This document shows, one piece after another, positions 34,870-43,176 of a stretch of 64,000 bases of DNA; position 1 is the first letter of the stretch, and every line of letters begins with the position of its first letter. The notes under the pieces were generated by a model. The model was not told the origin of the DNA and ran no database searches. It worked only from the letters and a program-made list of their open reading frames with translations. The stretch is from Nocardia gamkensis NBRC 108242 (GTDB lineage Bacteria > Actinomycetota > Actinomycetes > Mycobacteriales > Mycobacteriaceae): assembly GCF_001612985.1 (NCBI RefSeq), contig NZ_BDBM01000003.1, forward strand, positions 275,800-339,799, in the 5' to 3' direction. The position numbers and the translations under genes are program-made.

Positions 34870-36306
34870 ATGCGCGAGTATTCCCAGTTCTACATCGACG
34901 GCGCCTGGGTCGACCCGGCCGAGGCGCGGTCCTTCGAAGTCGTGAACCCGGCGACCGAAGCGGTGTGTGGCATGGTCGCCAACGGCTCGGCCGCGGATGT
35001 CGACCGGGCCGTCTCGGCCGCCCGCGAGGCGTTTCCCGCCTGGTCGGCGTCCTCGGTGCCGGAACGGATCGCGTTGCTGCGCGCCATCGGCGCGGAGTAC
35101 GGCAAACGCGCGGGCGACCTCGCCGCTGCGCTGACCGAGGAGATGGGCGCACCGAGCGCGCTGGCCTGCGGATTCCAGGTGGATCTCGGGGCCGGGCACC
35201 TGTCGACCGCCATCGAGGTCCTGGAGAATTTCGCCTTCGAGCAGCGGCGCGGCGCCACCCTGGTCGTCAAGGAGCCCATCGGCGTGTGCGGCCTCATCAC
35301 GCCCTGGAACTGGCCGATGAGCCTGATCGCCGTGAAAGTGTTCCCCGCCCTCGCCACGGGTTGCACGACGGTGCTCAAGCCGTCGGAACGGTCGCCGTTC
35401 ACCGGGCAGATCTTCGCCGAGATCCTCGATGCCGCAGGCGTTCCCGCCGGCGTCTTCAATCTGGTGCAAGGCAACGGTCCCAGCGTCGGAGTGCCGCTGT
35501 CGGCGCATCCGGACGTGGATCTGATCTCCTTCACCGGCTCCACCCGTGCGGGCATCGAGATCGCGCGCAATGCCGCGCCCAGCGTCAAGCGGGTCACCCA
35601 GGAGCTGGGCGGCAAAAGCGCGAACATCGTGCTCGACGACGCCGACTTCACCACCAATGTCGCCGCCGCGATCGGCCCGATGATGATGAACTCCGGCCAG
35701 ACCTGCAGCGCGCTGTCGCGCATGCTGGTTCCCCGTGCCCGCATGGACGAGGCCATCGACACCGCGCGTCGAGCCGCTGCCCAGCTCAGCGTGGGCGACC
35801 CCACCGGGGATGCGGCGCTGGGCCCCGTCGTCTCCGGTTCGCAGTTCGACAAGATCCAGGCCTTCATCCAGAAGGGTATCGACGAGGGAGCCACGCTGGT
35901 GGTGGGCGGCATCGGCCGCCCCGACGGACTCACCAAGGGCTACTACGTGCGGCCCACCGTGTTCGCGAACGTCACCAACGACATGACCATAGCCCGCGAG
36001 GAGATCTTCGGCCCGGTGCTGGCCATCCTCGGCTACGACAGCGTCGACCACGCCGTCGAGATCGCCAACGACACCGAGTACGGACTCGCGGGCAATGTCG
36101 CGGGCTCCGATCTGGACCAGGCCCGCTCCGTAGCCCGCCGCATCCGGTCGGGCTGGATCACCATCAACGACGCCTTCGACTTCCACGCCCCCTTCGGCGG
36201 CTATCGCAAGAGCGGAAACGGCCGCGAGTGGGGCGAATTCGGCTTTCACGACTACCTGGAGATCAAGGGAATCCTCGGGTACGCACCGGAAGAAGCCGGG
36301 TCGTAG
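34870..36306 (+). CDS. Aldehyde dehydrogenase (NAD(P)-dependent)
   Basis: A 478-residue aldehyde dehydrogenase of normal length. It shows PWNWPM (near residue 143), the general-base Glu245 in TQELGGKSAN, the nucleophile Cys279 in NSGQTCSA, and EEIFGPVL near 378. It oxidises an aldehyde to an acid. ATG 34870 lies two bases after the ThDP enzyme stop, so the two are one unit. A likely source of the aldehyde is cleavage by that neighbour or oxidation of an alcohol freed by lactone opening. It is the last gene of the operon. Confidence 0.95.
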   Translation: MREYSQFYIDGAWVDPAEARSFEVVNPATEAVCGMVANGSAADVDRAVSAAREAFPAWSASSVPERIALLRAIGAEYGKRAGDLAAALTEEMGAPSALACGFQVDLGAGHLSTAIEVLENFAFEQRRGATLVVKEPIGVCGLITPWNWPMSLIAVKVFPALATGCTTVLKPSERSPFTGQIFAEILDAAGVPAGVFNLVQGNGPSVGVPLSAHPDVDLISFTGSTRAGIEIARNAAPSVKRVTQELGGKSANIVLDDADFTTNVAAAIGPMMMNSGQTCSALSRMLVPRARMDEAIDTARRAAAQLSVGDPTGDAALGPVVSGSQFDKIQAFIQKGIDEGATLVVGGIGRPDGLTKGYYVRPTVFANVTNDMTIAREEIFGPVLAILGYDSVDHAVEIANDTEYGLAGNVAGSDLDQARSVARRIRSGWITINDAFDFHAPFGGYRKSGNGREWGEFGFHDYLEIKGILGYAPEEAGS

Positions 36307-36343
36307 CGGAGCGCGCATGTGGGGCGGCGGGGCACACCCCTGG

Positions 36344-37183
36344 TCAGGGGGTCGGCCAGACGTCCTTCAGTAGCAACGCCGCCTCGGCGGACTGGCGCAC
36401 ACCGGCCGCATGGGCGGGGGTCAGCGCGGCCGGGTCGAACACGTCGAGTCCGAACGCGGTGATGGCGTGGTCGTCGGGCACTATGGAAATCTCTGTGGCC
36501 GAACCCAATTCACGATCGCTGGCGATGCGGGGGAACATGTGCGCCAAGGGTTCGACGATCACCACGACGTCCGCGCCCGCGGCCAGGTCCGCGTTGACCG
36601 GTGAGCGCAATCCGCCGTCGATGTAGTGGCGGCCGTCGATCGGAATCGGCGGGAAGACACCCGGCACCGCGGTGCTCGACGCCAGCGCGGCGGGCAACGA
36701 CGCCGCGCCGTCCCTGGTCCACGCGCGCAACTCGCCGGTGGTGATATCGATCGCCGTGACGACCAGATCCCGCGCGGGCCACTGCGCCACACCGGCCAGC
36801 CCACCCATGCGCGCGATGTGCTCGTCCGGATCGCCCACCTGCGCGGCCAGCGCCAGTTCACCCGCCCGGCGGCGCGCCTGGGCGGGATCCTGTCCGGGGC
36901 CGCGCAGGACCGCGAATATCTCCGCCATCCGCGCCGGATCCGCCTGCACCGGCGCCGATGTCGACCGCGGCCGCAGCAAACGCGCCGGATCACCGCCGTC
37001 GGCCAGGACCGCGCCGACCACCGCCCCGGCCGAGGTACCGACGAACCGGTCCGCCAGGGACAAATCGATGCCACTGTCGCGCAGCCCGGTAGCCAGTCCC
37101 GCCAACCACGCGAGGCCGACCGGACCACCTCCACCGAGCACGAGGGCGACCGAGAGTCCGTTGGGTGACACCGTTTCCGACAT
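36344..37183 (-). CDS. Patatin-like phospholipase
   Basis: A 279-residue patatin-domain hydrolase with the oxyanion loop GGGGPVG (17-23), the nucleophile elbow G-T-S-A-G with Ser51, and the catalytic Asp189 in IDGGLRS, forming the Ser-Asp dyad. There is no signal peptide. Family members hydrolyse phospholipids or neutral lipids. It is a single gene convergent with the aldehyde dehydrogenase gene; the 38-base gap and its stop region contain a short CCCCTG/CAGGGG stem. Confidence 0.92.
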   Translation of the reverse strand: MSETVSPNGLSVALVLGGGGPVGLAWLAGLATGLRDSGIDLSLADRFVGTSAGAVVGAVLADGGDPARLLRPRSTSAPVQADPARMAEIFAVLRGPGQDPAQARRRAGELALAAQVGDPDEHIARMGGLAGVAQWPARDLVVTAIDITTGELRAWTRDGAASLPAALASSTAVPGVFPPIPIDGRHYIDGGLRSPVNADLAAGADVVVIVEPLAHMFPRIASDRELGSATEISIVPDDHAITAFGLDVFDPAALTPAHAAGVRQSAEAALLLKDVWPTP

Positions 37184-37517
37184 ACCGCCAGCCTATCCAC
37201 CCCGGTCGCGACAATCGCCACGCTCGATCGGCCGCCCTTCGCTACCAGCGGTGATAGGCCTCCACGTGGGCGTCGGTGACGACCCCGACGAGACCGGGAC
37301 CCTGATTCACGTATCCGGTGCCTGTCCCGTTGTCCGCTAGCGGCATACCGTATTCACCCTGGCGCCTGGGCCACCTCTACGACGACGCGGCCCCATCCAG
37401 CCATAGCCGGGAAGCCCGGATCATCGACACCACCGATCTGCGACCACGGCGAGCGCGACCCGCATCGCTATCCGCGCAGGCACGGCCGTCGGCTGAGAAC
37501 GCTCACCACCGGGTGAA
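37184..37517. other. Gap with one possible 34-codon frame
   Basis: This 334-base stretch has no established gene. The only notable content is the small minus frame at 37242-37346, described separately. Confidence 0.5.
37242..37346 (-). CDS. Possible 34-residue small protein or gene remnant
   Basis: The frame reads MPLADNGTGTGYVNQGPG, then LVGVVTDAHVEAYHRW before TAG. Its residue use looks more protein-like than the other frames, but the ribosome site (AGGGTG) is weak and a stop lies 12 codons upstream. It could be a real microprotein, the tail of a lost gene, or chance. No family is recognised. Confidence 0.25.
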   Translation of the reverse strand: MPLADNGTGTGYVNQGPGLVGVVTDAHVEAYHRW

Positions 37518-37844
37518 CTATGCCCAGATGCGCGACAGCGCCGAGCGGGAGTACGTCTGCTGGGGCGTGACCGTGATCAGGTCGCACACCTCGACGAGTT
37601 CGGCCGGAACCGCGTTGCCGAAGTGCTGCAGCCCCGGTGCGATGACCGCATCGACACCGAAGGTGCGTGCGGCTTCGACCAGGCGATCGACCGGTGCGTC
37701 GGTACCGGCGCCGAAGGTCACGGTCTTGCACAGCTCGTAACCCAGCCGCTTGGCCAAACTCCGCATCTGCGCTTCGTCCCAATCCTGGGACACACCCGAG
37801 ACGTCCTTGCGGAGATATCCCAGCGCGGGTGGTTTGGCCCTCAT
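37518..37844 (-). CDS. Small resolvase-fold protein lacking the catalytic serine
   Basis: A 108-residue protein resembling the N-terminal domain of serine recombinases: ALGYLRKDVSGVSQDWDEAQ at the start, then RLGYEL, and a segment on position-specific strands (VDRLVEAARTFGVDAVIAPG). In active enzymes the pattern is Y-x-R-x-S; here the residue after R-K is Asp (YLRKD), so recombinase activity is unlikely. There is no DNA-binding C-terminal domain. ATG 37844 follows GAGGGAG with a 5-base spacer; the frame open to 37940 is not used. Such proteins may act as small binding or regulatory folds; the function is unknown. Confidence 0.75.
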   Translation of the reverse strand: MRAKPPALGYLRKDVSGVSQDWDEAQMRSLAKRLGYELCKTVTFGAGTDAPVDRLVEAARTFGVDAVIAPGLQHFGNAVPAELVEVCDLITVTPQQTYSRSALSRIWA

Positions 37845-38231
37845 CGGTACTCCCTCGGCGCGGTCGTTGCTGAAGTGGTCGAAGCGCCTGCACTCCCACA
37901 GCTCGAGCGGCGTCGGCGCATCGAGGAACGGGCTGAGCAAGGTATTGACATCATATGTTGTCTACAGCAGCTGATGTCAACATGTGCGGCGTGCGACAAA
38001 TGCAACTTTTTCCCGGGCCGGACACGGCCTCCCGCCGAGCGTATCGCCACCCCTCCGGCATTGCCGGGCTCGTGGACGGACGCCGAGATCCATTGGCTCG
38101 GCGGCAATCTCCGAGCGGCAAGACACCGGCGAAGCGCTCCTGCGCCAACTTCCTGCTACCGGAGGCCTCCCGCTCCACCGCCTTCGGTCATCCCGACGCG
38201 GGCGGCTCGATCGGCTGGGTCGGGGCGCGCT
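37845..38231. other. Gap holding an inverted repeat and promoter-like elements
   Basis: No convincing gene lies in these 387 bases. The A+T-rich patch near 37941-37990 carries the inverted repeat at 37945-37980 and a minus-strand -35/-10 pair. Confidence 0.5.
37945..37980 (-). promoter_or_regulatory. Promoter-like inverted repeat upstream of the resolvase-fold gene
   Basis: TTGACATCA (37945-37953) and TGATGTCAA (37972-37980) form perfect 9-base arms around 18 bases. On the minus strand TTGACA (37980-37975) and TATGAT (37955-37950) look like -35 and -10 boxes with a 19-base spacer. A competing ATGTTG/CAACAT pairing overlaps it. The start codon lies about 100 bases downstream. Confidence 0.5.
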
Positions 38232-38720
38232 CTATTCCAGAATCCCGGACTGCCTGCCCGCTCCGGGCGCTTGGGTCACGGGCCGCCGCGCCGAGATCAC
38301 CCCCAGCGCGATCATGCCGGCGCCCAGCGCGAAGTGCAGCCAGTTGTCCGCCGTGTCGAGCGGCACGAAGTTGGCGTCGCTGTCGGGGTTCACGACGAGT
38401 CCGTACAGCCACAGGATCAGATAGACCACACCGCCGCCGATGAGGTACGCGCGCGCCGATGCGGCGGTGCGTGCGGCCAGCACTCCGGCGGCCCCGAAAG
38501 CCAGATGGACCACGTTGTGCAGCACGGACACGCGGAACAAACCGAGCAACTGAGCCTGGGAGTGATGTCCCGCCCAGTCGAGTTCGCTGTAGTCGGTGGT
38601 GATCCCCGGAATGAATCCGAGGATGCCGACCAGGAGGAATACCGCTCCTACGGCCATGGCGGCGACCTGAAGAGGAGACCGCCGATCCGTTGTCGCGCCT
38701 GGTGGGGAAGTAGCAGACAT
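38232..38720 (-). CDS. DUF4383 family membrane protein
   Basis: A 162-residue membrane protein with four hydrophobic helices (about residues 20-40, 65-85, 95-115 and 130-150). The LHNVVHLAFGAAGVLAAR stretch and a small acidic loop (NPDSDANFVPLDTADNWLHF) are typical of DUF4383. The function of the family is unknown. ATG 38720 is preceded by GAAAGGG; the 71-codon upstream extension looks random. Confidence 0.85.
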   Translation of the reverse strand: MSATSPPGATTDRRSPLQVAAMAVGAVFLLVGILGFIPGITTDYSELDWAGHHSQAQLLGLFRVSVLHNVVHLAFGAAGVLAARTAASARAYLIGGGVVYLILWLYGLVVNPDSDANFVPLDTADNWLHFALGAGMIALGVISARRPVTQAPGAGRQSGILE

Positions 38721-39198
38721 CGCCGAGCCGACCCTTTCCGCTGGTAGTGGGCACCTTCGTCCCCGTGCTACCCCAGCGGTGAGTGGGCAAACAGGCAGGC
38801 TGCACGCTTGCCGGCGCACGTGGTGGTCGACGGCCCCGACGACGTGGCGGCACCAGGTCGCCGCGCCGATGGTGGACATCCGCGCCGCGCACCGAACGGG
38901 TGCGACGCCGGGTGACCGAGACCCGGCCCACATACCAGGCCACCATTGGCGCGCCGTGATCCTCGTCTCCTGTGCCGACTACACCGGAGGCGTGCCGCAC
39001 GGAGGAACCGGCGTCCGCGCTGGTGCGATGGGCCGGGCAGACGTCGATGGCGCCTTCGGTCGCGGCGCGCGGCGGTCACCGTCGACTCGCGTAGGCCACT
39101 CGCTCGGGCGATACTGTGCACGACTCGAAAACAACTGTCCGCCTTGGTAAGCCAACGCAGTCTGTCAGCCGGATGGGTGATGCCCGGGAGGCATGGCA
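38721..39198. other. Gene-free stretch
   Basis: These 478 bases contain overlapping open frames on both strands, none with conserved-looking protein or a ribosome site. I see no repeat or clear operator. Confidence 0.5.
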
Positions 39199-39375
39199 GT
39201 GTTGGTGTGGTGCGTTGTGGCGATGATCGTCGCCGTCCTGTTGGGCACAGCGGCAACGGCGATGGTGTGGGATCCGCGCGGCCGTCGCCGCGCGGCCGTC
39301 ACCGCGCCGATTCCGGCGCGGGCGACCGCGGAGTCCGCGGTGCCGAGCGCGGGAGATTGGCCGCGCACGCGCTGA
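39199..39375 (+). CDS. Possible small single-pass membrane protein
   Basis: A 58-residue frame with one strong hydrophobic segment at residues 2-20, then a basic stretch (RGRRR). GTG 39199 lies 7 bases after GGGAGG; the in-frame ATG at 39193 is too close to that site. No family is recognised. Hydrophobicity plus the good ribosome site make it plausible. Confidence 0.45.
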   Translation: MLVWCVVAMIVAVLLGTAATAMVWDPRGRRRAAVTAPIPARATAESAVPSAGDWPRTR

Positions 39376-39479
39376 ACGGAACACGGCGCTGATCCGGAAC
39401 ACCGGATCGGCGCCGTCCGCGCGTTCGGGCGATCAGGCGGCGAAGCGGTGTTCACGCGGCCGGGTCACAACAGCAGGAA

Positions 39480-39509
39480 GCGGCCGAGGCGGTGTCCCGC
39501 CTCGGCCGC
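39480..39509 (-). terminator. Hairpin terminator after the secreted-protein gene
   Basis: GCGGCCGAGGCGG pairs perfectly with CCGCCTCGGCCGC over 13 bases around the loop TGTC. It lies 15 bases past the stop of the minus gene at 39525. There is no T-run, as in many actinobacterial terminators. Confidence 0.7.
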
Positions 39510-39524
39510 CACCTCGGTCACCCG

Positions 39525-39830
39525 TCAGCTGACGGAGACGCTGCCGCCCTTGGGCAGGTAGCCGATCTTCTCCACCGGCAGCTCGCCGACCACGGAGCCG
39601 GTGCAGTCCCGGCCGGAGTACAGCGTGACGGCACGATCGGTGCTGTTGACGACGGTGATCTGGAACGTGGTGTAGAAGGTGCCGTCGGTGTTCAAGCAGC
39701 CCACCGGATCCGCGTGCAGCTCACCGTTGATCGACAGCGTTCCGACCGCGGCCTGCGCCGTCCCCGCCGACAGCATGGCCGCGGCCCCCGCCAGGGCCAG
39801 CGCACCGACAAACCCAGCAGTACGAATCAT
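39525..39830 (-). CDS. Small secreted protein
   Basis: A 101-residue protein with a clear signal peptide: basic start (MIRTAG), hydrophobic core and an A-x-A cleavage site near residue 27 (AQAAVG). The mature 74 residues hold two Cys (near 45 and 76) that could form a disulfide, and a beta-rich pattern. ATG 39830 follows GGAGG with good spacing. No enzyme motif is visible; similar small exported proteins are common in Nocardia and Rhodococcus, function unknown. Confidence 0.85.
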   Translation of the reverse strand: MIRTAGFVGALALAGAAAMLSAGTAQAAVGTLSINGELHADPVGCLNTDGTFYTTFQITVVNSTDRAVTLYSGRDCTGSVVGELPVEKIGYLPKGGSVSVS

Positions 39831-40003
39831 TCGTGCCTCCAGTTCTTTTCGATGTCGACCAACCCCGAAGCCGACGTCTCGTGAAAATGCGCCTGTGATT
39901 CTGTCACGAGTTCCAGCGGGACGGAACCGTGCTGGTCGAGACGCCGGGAGACACGACATCGCCCGGGCGGGCGCAGGTAGCACCCGGCCGAGCGTTTCCG
40001 CGA

Positions 40004-40594
40004 TCAGGCGGCGGCGTGCGCGGCGCCGACCGCCGCGGTGTCCTTGCGAACCCCGAACGCCACGATGATCTCCATGATGCCGAGAATGATCAGCCACACC
40101 CCCGCCAGAACGGCGAGCGTGGCCACCGACCGCACCGGCCAGACGATCAGCACGACGCCGGCGGCCGCGGTCACGACGCCGAAGAACACCTGCCACCAGC
40201 GCCCCGGCATCCCGGGTTCGGAGATCGCGGCTACCAGCAGCGCGATCCCGCGGAACAGCCAGCCGATGCCGATCCACAACCCGAGCAGCAGGATCGAGGC
40301 CAGTTCGTCGCGGAAGCAGAAGACGCCGACCACGATGGACAGCACCCCGATGACGAACGACAGCACCCGCAGGCCGGCGCCGCCCGGCGCTCCGAAAGCC
40401 GCGATCAGCTGCAGGAAACCGGTGACCACGAGGTAGACGCCGAAAATGATGCCTGCCGCCAGCAGAGTGATGTCCGGCCAGGCCAGGATCAGGATGCCGA
40501 GGATCACCGCCAGAATGCCGGTGAGCAGAATGGTTTGCCACGCACGGCGGGCAAGAGACTGCAGGGGACCCTCTACCACGCTGTTTGTCGTCAT
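40004..40594 (-). CDS. HdeD-family (DUF308) membrane protein
   Basis: A 196-residue protein with six predicted membrane helices in three hairpins, including WQTILLTGILAVILGILIL near residue 19 and the paired GIGWLFRGIALLVAAI and GVWLIILGIMEIIVAF segments. This repeat pattern is that of HdeD/DUF308 proteins, linked to acid resistance in enterobacteria; the role in actinobacteria is undefined. It is a single gene with no coupled neighbour. Confidence 0.88.
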   Translation of the reverse strand: MTTNSVVEGPLQSLARRAWQTILLTGILAVILGILILAWPDITLLAAGIIFGVYLVVTGFLQLIAAFGAPGGAGLRVLSFVIGVLSIVVGVFCFRDELASILLLGLWIGIGWLFRGIALLVAAISEPGMPGRWWQVFFGVVTAAAGVVLIVWPVRSVATLAVLAGVWLIILGIMEIIVAFGVRKDTAAVGAAHAAA

Positions 40595-40807
40595 ACCTTG
40601 ATGCTATAGCTCGCTCCCTACGTTTCCTGGCTATTTGCCGAGGGGGCCGCAACATGCTGGATAGGCCGGTACCGCGGCGTTGCCCGGAGTTCACGTTTCG
40701 CCGCCCTGGCGGTCGGGTAGTCATCCCTAAGTGACTCTTCGTTGGCGCCCCCGGGGGTGAACGGGTGGGTCGGGGTTCGGTGAGACTCGGGTGGCTAGGA
40801 GAAGAGG

Positions 40808-41794
40808 GTGGCGGTTCTGCTCGTGTTGCAGGCGCGTGGGCTGGGTGACCTACTCACCGCGGTCCCGGCTCTACGCGCACTGCGCCGGGCCAAACCGCAC
40901 GATCGCATCGTTTTGGCGGCCCCGCAGCGACTGAAGCCGATCGTCGATCTGATCGCCTCGGTCGACGCGCTGGCGCCCACCACCGATCCGGGCAACCTTC
41001 GCTGGGACGCGCCTCCCCCCGAGTTGGCGGTCAACCTGCACGGCGCGAGCGCCGAAAGCATCGTCGCGCTGTCCAAGACCCGGCCCGGACGCATCCTCTC
41101 CTTTCGCAACGCCGCGTTCCCCGAGCTGTCCGGCCCGGAATGGGAGCCCGACATGCACGAGGTGGACCGCTGGTGTCATCTGCTGGAATACGGCGGCATC
41201 GGAGCGGATCGCCGCAATCTCGGACTGGTTCCACCGGTGTCGACGACCAGCCGCCGCGACTGCGTGGTCGTGCACGTCGGCGCGGGCGCACCGGCCCGCC
41301 GCTGGCCGCCTGATCGTTTCGCCGCGGTGGTCCGGCACCTGTTGATGCTCGGGCGCGAAGTGGTCATCACCGGCGACGAGTACGAACGCCAGCTCGCGCT
41401 GGGCATCGCCGCCCGGGCGGGGCTGCCCGTCGGCCGGGTACTCGCCGGAGAGCAGAACCTCATCGATCTGGCCGCCACCGTCGCCGAGGCCGCCCTGGTG
41501 ATCTGCGGGGACACCGGGGTCGTAGGCCTGGCCACGGCGTTCGGCACCCGCACCGTGCTGCTGTTCGGCCCCACCCCGCCCCGGCGGGCCGGTCCGCCCG
41601 CGCACCTGCTCGGCCGGCACGCGGTGCTGTGGACCGGCCACGTCGGCGACCCGGACGCCGACACCCCCGACCCGGGTCTGCTGCAGATCGGGGTCACCGA
41701 AGTGATCAATGCCGTCGACAAGCAGTTGAGCAAGCGCAACTGGCCCGGCACGGGCTCCGACCGCCGTAAGGCGGCCTATCGGCGCGTCGGCTGA
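40808..41794 (+). CDS. Glycosyltransferase family 9 protein
   Basis: A 328-residue GT-B protein similar to ADP-heptose:LPS heptosyltransferases. It has LVLQARGLGDLLTAVPALRA at the N-terminus, VVHVGAGAPARRWPPDRFA near residue 154 and a nucleotide-sugar-binding CGDTGVVGLATAFGTRTVLL near 235. Actinobacteria make no LPS, so the acceptor is probably another cell-envelope glycan or secondary metabolite. GTG 40808 follows GAGAAGAG. It stands alone. Confidence 0.87.
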   Translation: MAVLLVLQARGLGDLLTAVPALRALRRAKPHDRIVLAAPQRLKPIVDLIASVDALAPTTDPGNLRWDAPPPELAVNLHGASAESIVALSKTRPGRILSFRNAAFPELSGPEWEPDMHEVDRWCHLLEYGGIGADRRNLGLVPPVSTTSRRDCVVVHVGAGAPARRWPPDRFAAVVRHLLMLGREVVITGDEYERQLALGIAARAGLPVGRVLAGEQNLIDLAATVAEAALVICGDTGVVGLATAFGTRTVLLFGPTPPRRAGPPAHLLGRHAVLWTGHVGDPDADTPDPGLLQIGVTEVINAVDKQLSKRNWPGTGSDRRKAAYRRVG

Positions 41795-41851
41795 CCGCCG
41801 CCGCCCCGACGCCATTCGGGGAGCCGATCGCGGCGCCCGGTTCCTCCGCGG

Positions 41852-42172
41852 TCAGGCTTCCGCCGTCGCGGCGGTTCTGAGCGCCGCGGAATAGGAAGCG
41901 AGCGCACTCGGCCAGAACTGCTCCAGGTAGTCGCGGGCGTCGGCGAGGCCGCGTGGATCCAGCGAATACAGCCGCCGGTTGCCTTCCGGCCGCATCATGA
42001 CCAACCGCGCGTCGCGCAGCACACGCAGATGCTGGGAGACCGCCGAACTGGTCACACCGACTTCGTGCGCGAGTTCACCGACCGAGCGCGCGGCCTGCGG
42101 CAAGGCCTCGAAGATCGCGCGGCGGGTCGGGTCCGCGAGCGCGGTCAAGGCCTGAACTCCATTAGTCGCCAC
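41852..42172 (-). CDS. ArsR-family transcriptional regulator
   Basis: A 106-residue winged helix regulator: ALADPTRRAIFEAL near residue 10, the recognition helix TSSAVSQHLRVLRDA near 41, and the wing RPEGNRRLYSLDP. There is no metal-binding C-V-C pair, so it is not a classical arsenic/cadmium sensor. Start GTG 42172 has no ribosome site and may be leaderless; a CACAC/GTGTG palindrome lies directly upstream, suggesting autoregulation. The target genes are not obvious. Confidence 0.88.
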   Translation of the reverse strand: MATNGVQALTALADPTRRAIFEALPQAARSVGELAHEVGVTSSAVSQHLRVLRDARLVMMRPEGNRRLYSLDPRGLADARDYLEQFWPSALASYSAALRTAATAEA

Positions 42173-42173
42173 T

Positions 42174-42184
42174 CACACAGTGTG
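42174..42184. promoter_or_regulatory. Palindrome at the arsR-type start
   Basis: CACACAGTGTG is a perfect 5-base inverted repeat around one base, immediately upstream of the regulator start codon. It is well placed as an autoregulatory operator. Confidence 0.5.
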
Positions 42185-42356
42185 GGCGTCCGGCGTTTCA
42201 CCGGTCAACTCCTGGGAAAGGCGTCATATCCCCAGCTCGCGCGAGTAACGACCGCATGTCGTTACCTCGCCGTGACCGTCGAGCTGGGCTTTTACCGCCG
42301 GTGATGGTTGCCACAAGATAGCGGACCGGTGCGCCAGCTACCGTACGTTCGACTCC

Positions 42357-43067
42357 ATGCCCGTGACCTTTCCGTTACCGATCCGTCGCGGCGTGACCCG
42401 ATTACGCCGCGACCGCACCCTCACCCGAGTGGTCGCCGCCTCCGCGGTCGTCACCGCCTCCTTCGGCATCATCGCCGCTGCACAGCAGGACTCGGACACC
42501 GACGCGTCCGCCCGGCTCGTCGCCGGGAAGATCGCGTCGGGCGAGATCCGGCCGGCCGAGGGCACAGCGCAGTTCGCCCTCTTCACCCCGCCCGACAACC
42601 CCGCGCCGCAGGCTGCGCCCGTGCCCTGGGATCCGAACCGCGCCGCGCAGGAGTTCACCCGCCCGAAGACCGTCCGCCCGGTCGCCGGTGTGCTCACCTC
42701 GAATTTCGGCGCTCGCTGGGGCGCGATGCACGCCGGCCTGGATTTCGGTGACCCGCTCGGCGCGCCGATCGCCACGGTCACCGACGGCGTCGTGATCGAG
42801 GCAGGCCCCGCTTCCGGCTTCGGTCTGTGGGTGCGCGTGCAACAGGACGACGGCACCGTCGGCGTCTACGGCCACGTCAACGACATCCTCGTCGACGTCG
42901 GCCAGCCGGTCCGCGCGGGCGACGTCATCGCGACGGTCGGCAACCGGGGCAACTCCACCGGCCCGCACCTGCACTACGAAGTCCATCTGCCCGACGGCGT
43001 GAAGATCGATCCGCAGCCCTGGCTGGCCGAGCGCGGCATCAACGTCGGGCATGCACCCGAGGACTGA
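42357..43067 (+). CDS. M23 family (LytM-type) peptidase
   Basis: A 236-residue exported peptidase. A hydrophobic segment at residues 24-41 serves as signal or anchor, followed by a low-complexity linker and the LytM domain (about 105-225). Zinc ligands are visible as His125 and Asp129 (HAGLD) and His206 in PHLHYE, with catalytic His173/His204. It should cut peptidoglycan cross-bridges or, if bound by partners, regulate wall hydrolysis. All catalytic residues are present. A strong intrinsic terminator follows. Confidence 0.93.
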   Translation: MPVTFPLPIRRGVTRLRRDRTLTRVVAASAVVTASFGIIAAAQQDSDTDASARLVAGKIASGEIRPAEGTAQFALFTPPDNPAPQAAPVPWDPNRAAQEFTRPKTVRPVAGVLTSNFGARWGAMHAGLDFGDPLGAPIATVTDGVVIEAGPASGFGLWVRVQQDDGTVGVYGHVNDILVDVGQPVRAGDVIATVGNRGNSTGPHLHYEVHLPDGVKIDPQPWLAERGINVGHAPED

Positions 43068-43134
43068 TCCCGATCCTTCTCGCGGGACATGAGGGCTCGC
43101 GAATGAACTCGGCGACAGTGCCGTCGCCCGCGAC

Positions 43135-43176
43135 GGGCCGCGAACGCAACGACGCGTTCGCGGCCCGACTTTTTTC
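43135..43176 (+). terminator. Intrinsic terminator after the M23 peptidase
   Basis: GGGCCGCGAACGC pairs perfectly with GCGTTCGCGGCCC over 13 bases around a 6-base loop, followed by GAC and a run of seven T. Confidence 0.93.

Noticed and set aside
36336..36352. CCCCTG/CAGGGG stem as terminator between the aldehyde dehydrogenase and patatin genes
   Set aside because: Six-base stem with a two-base loop overlapping the patatin stop; too weak for a separate terminator call.
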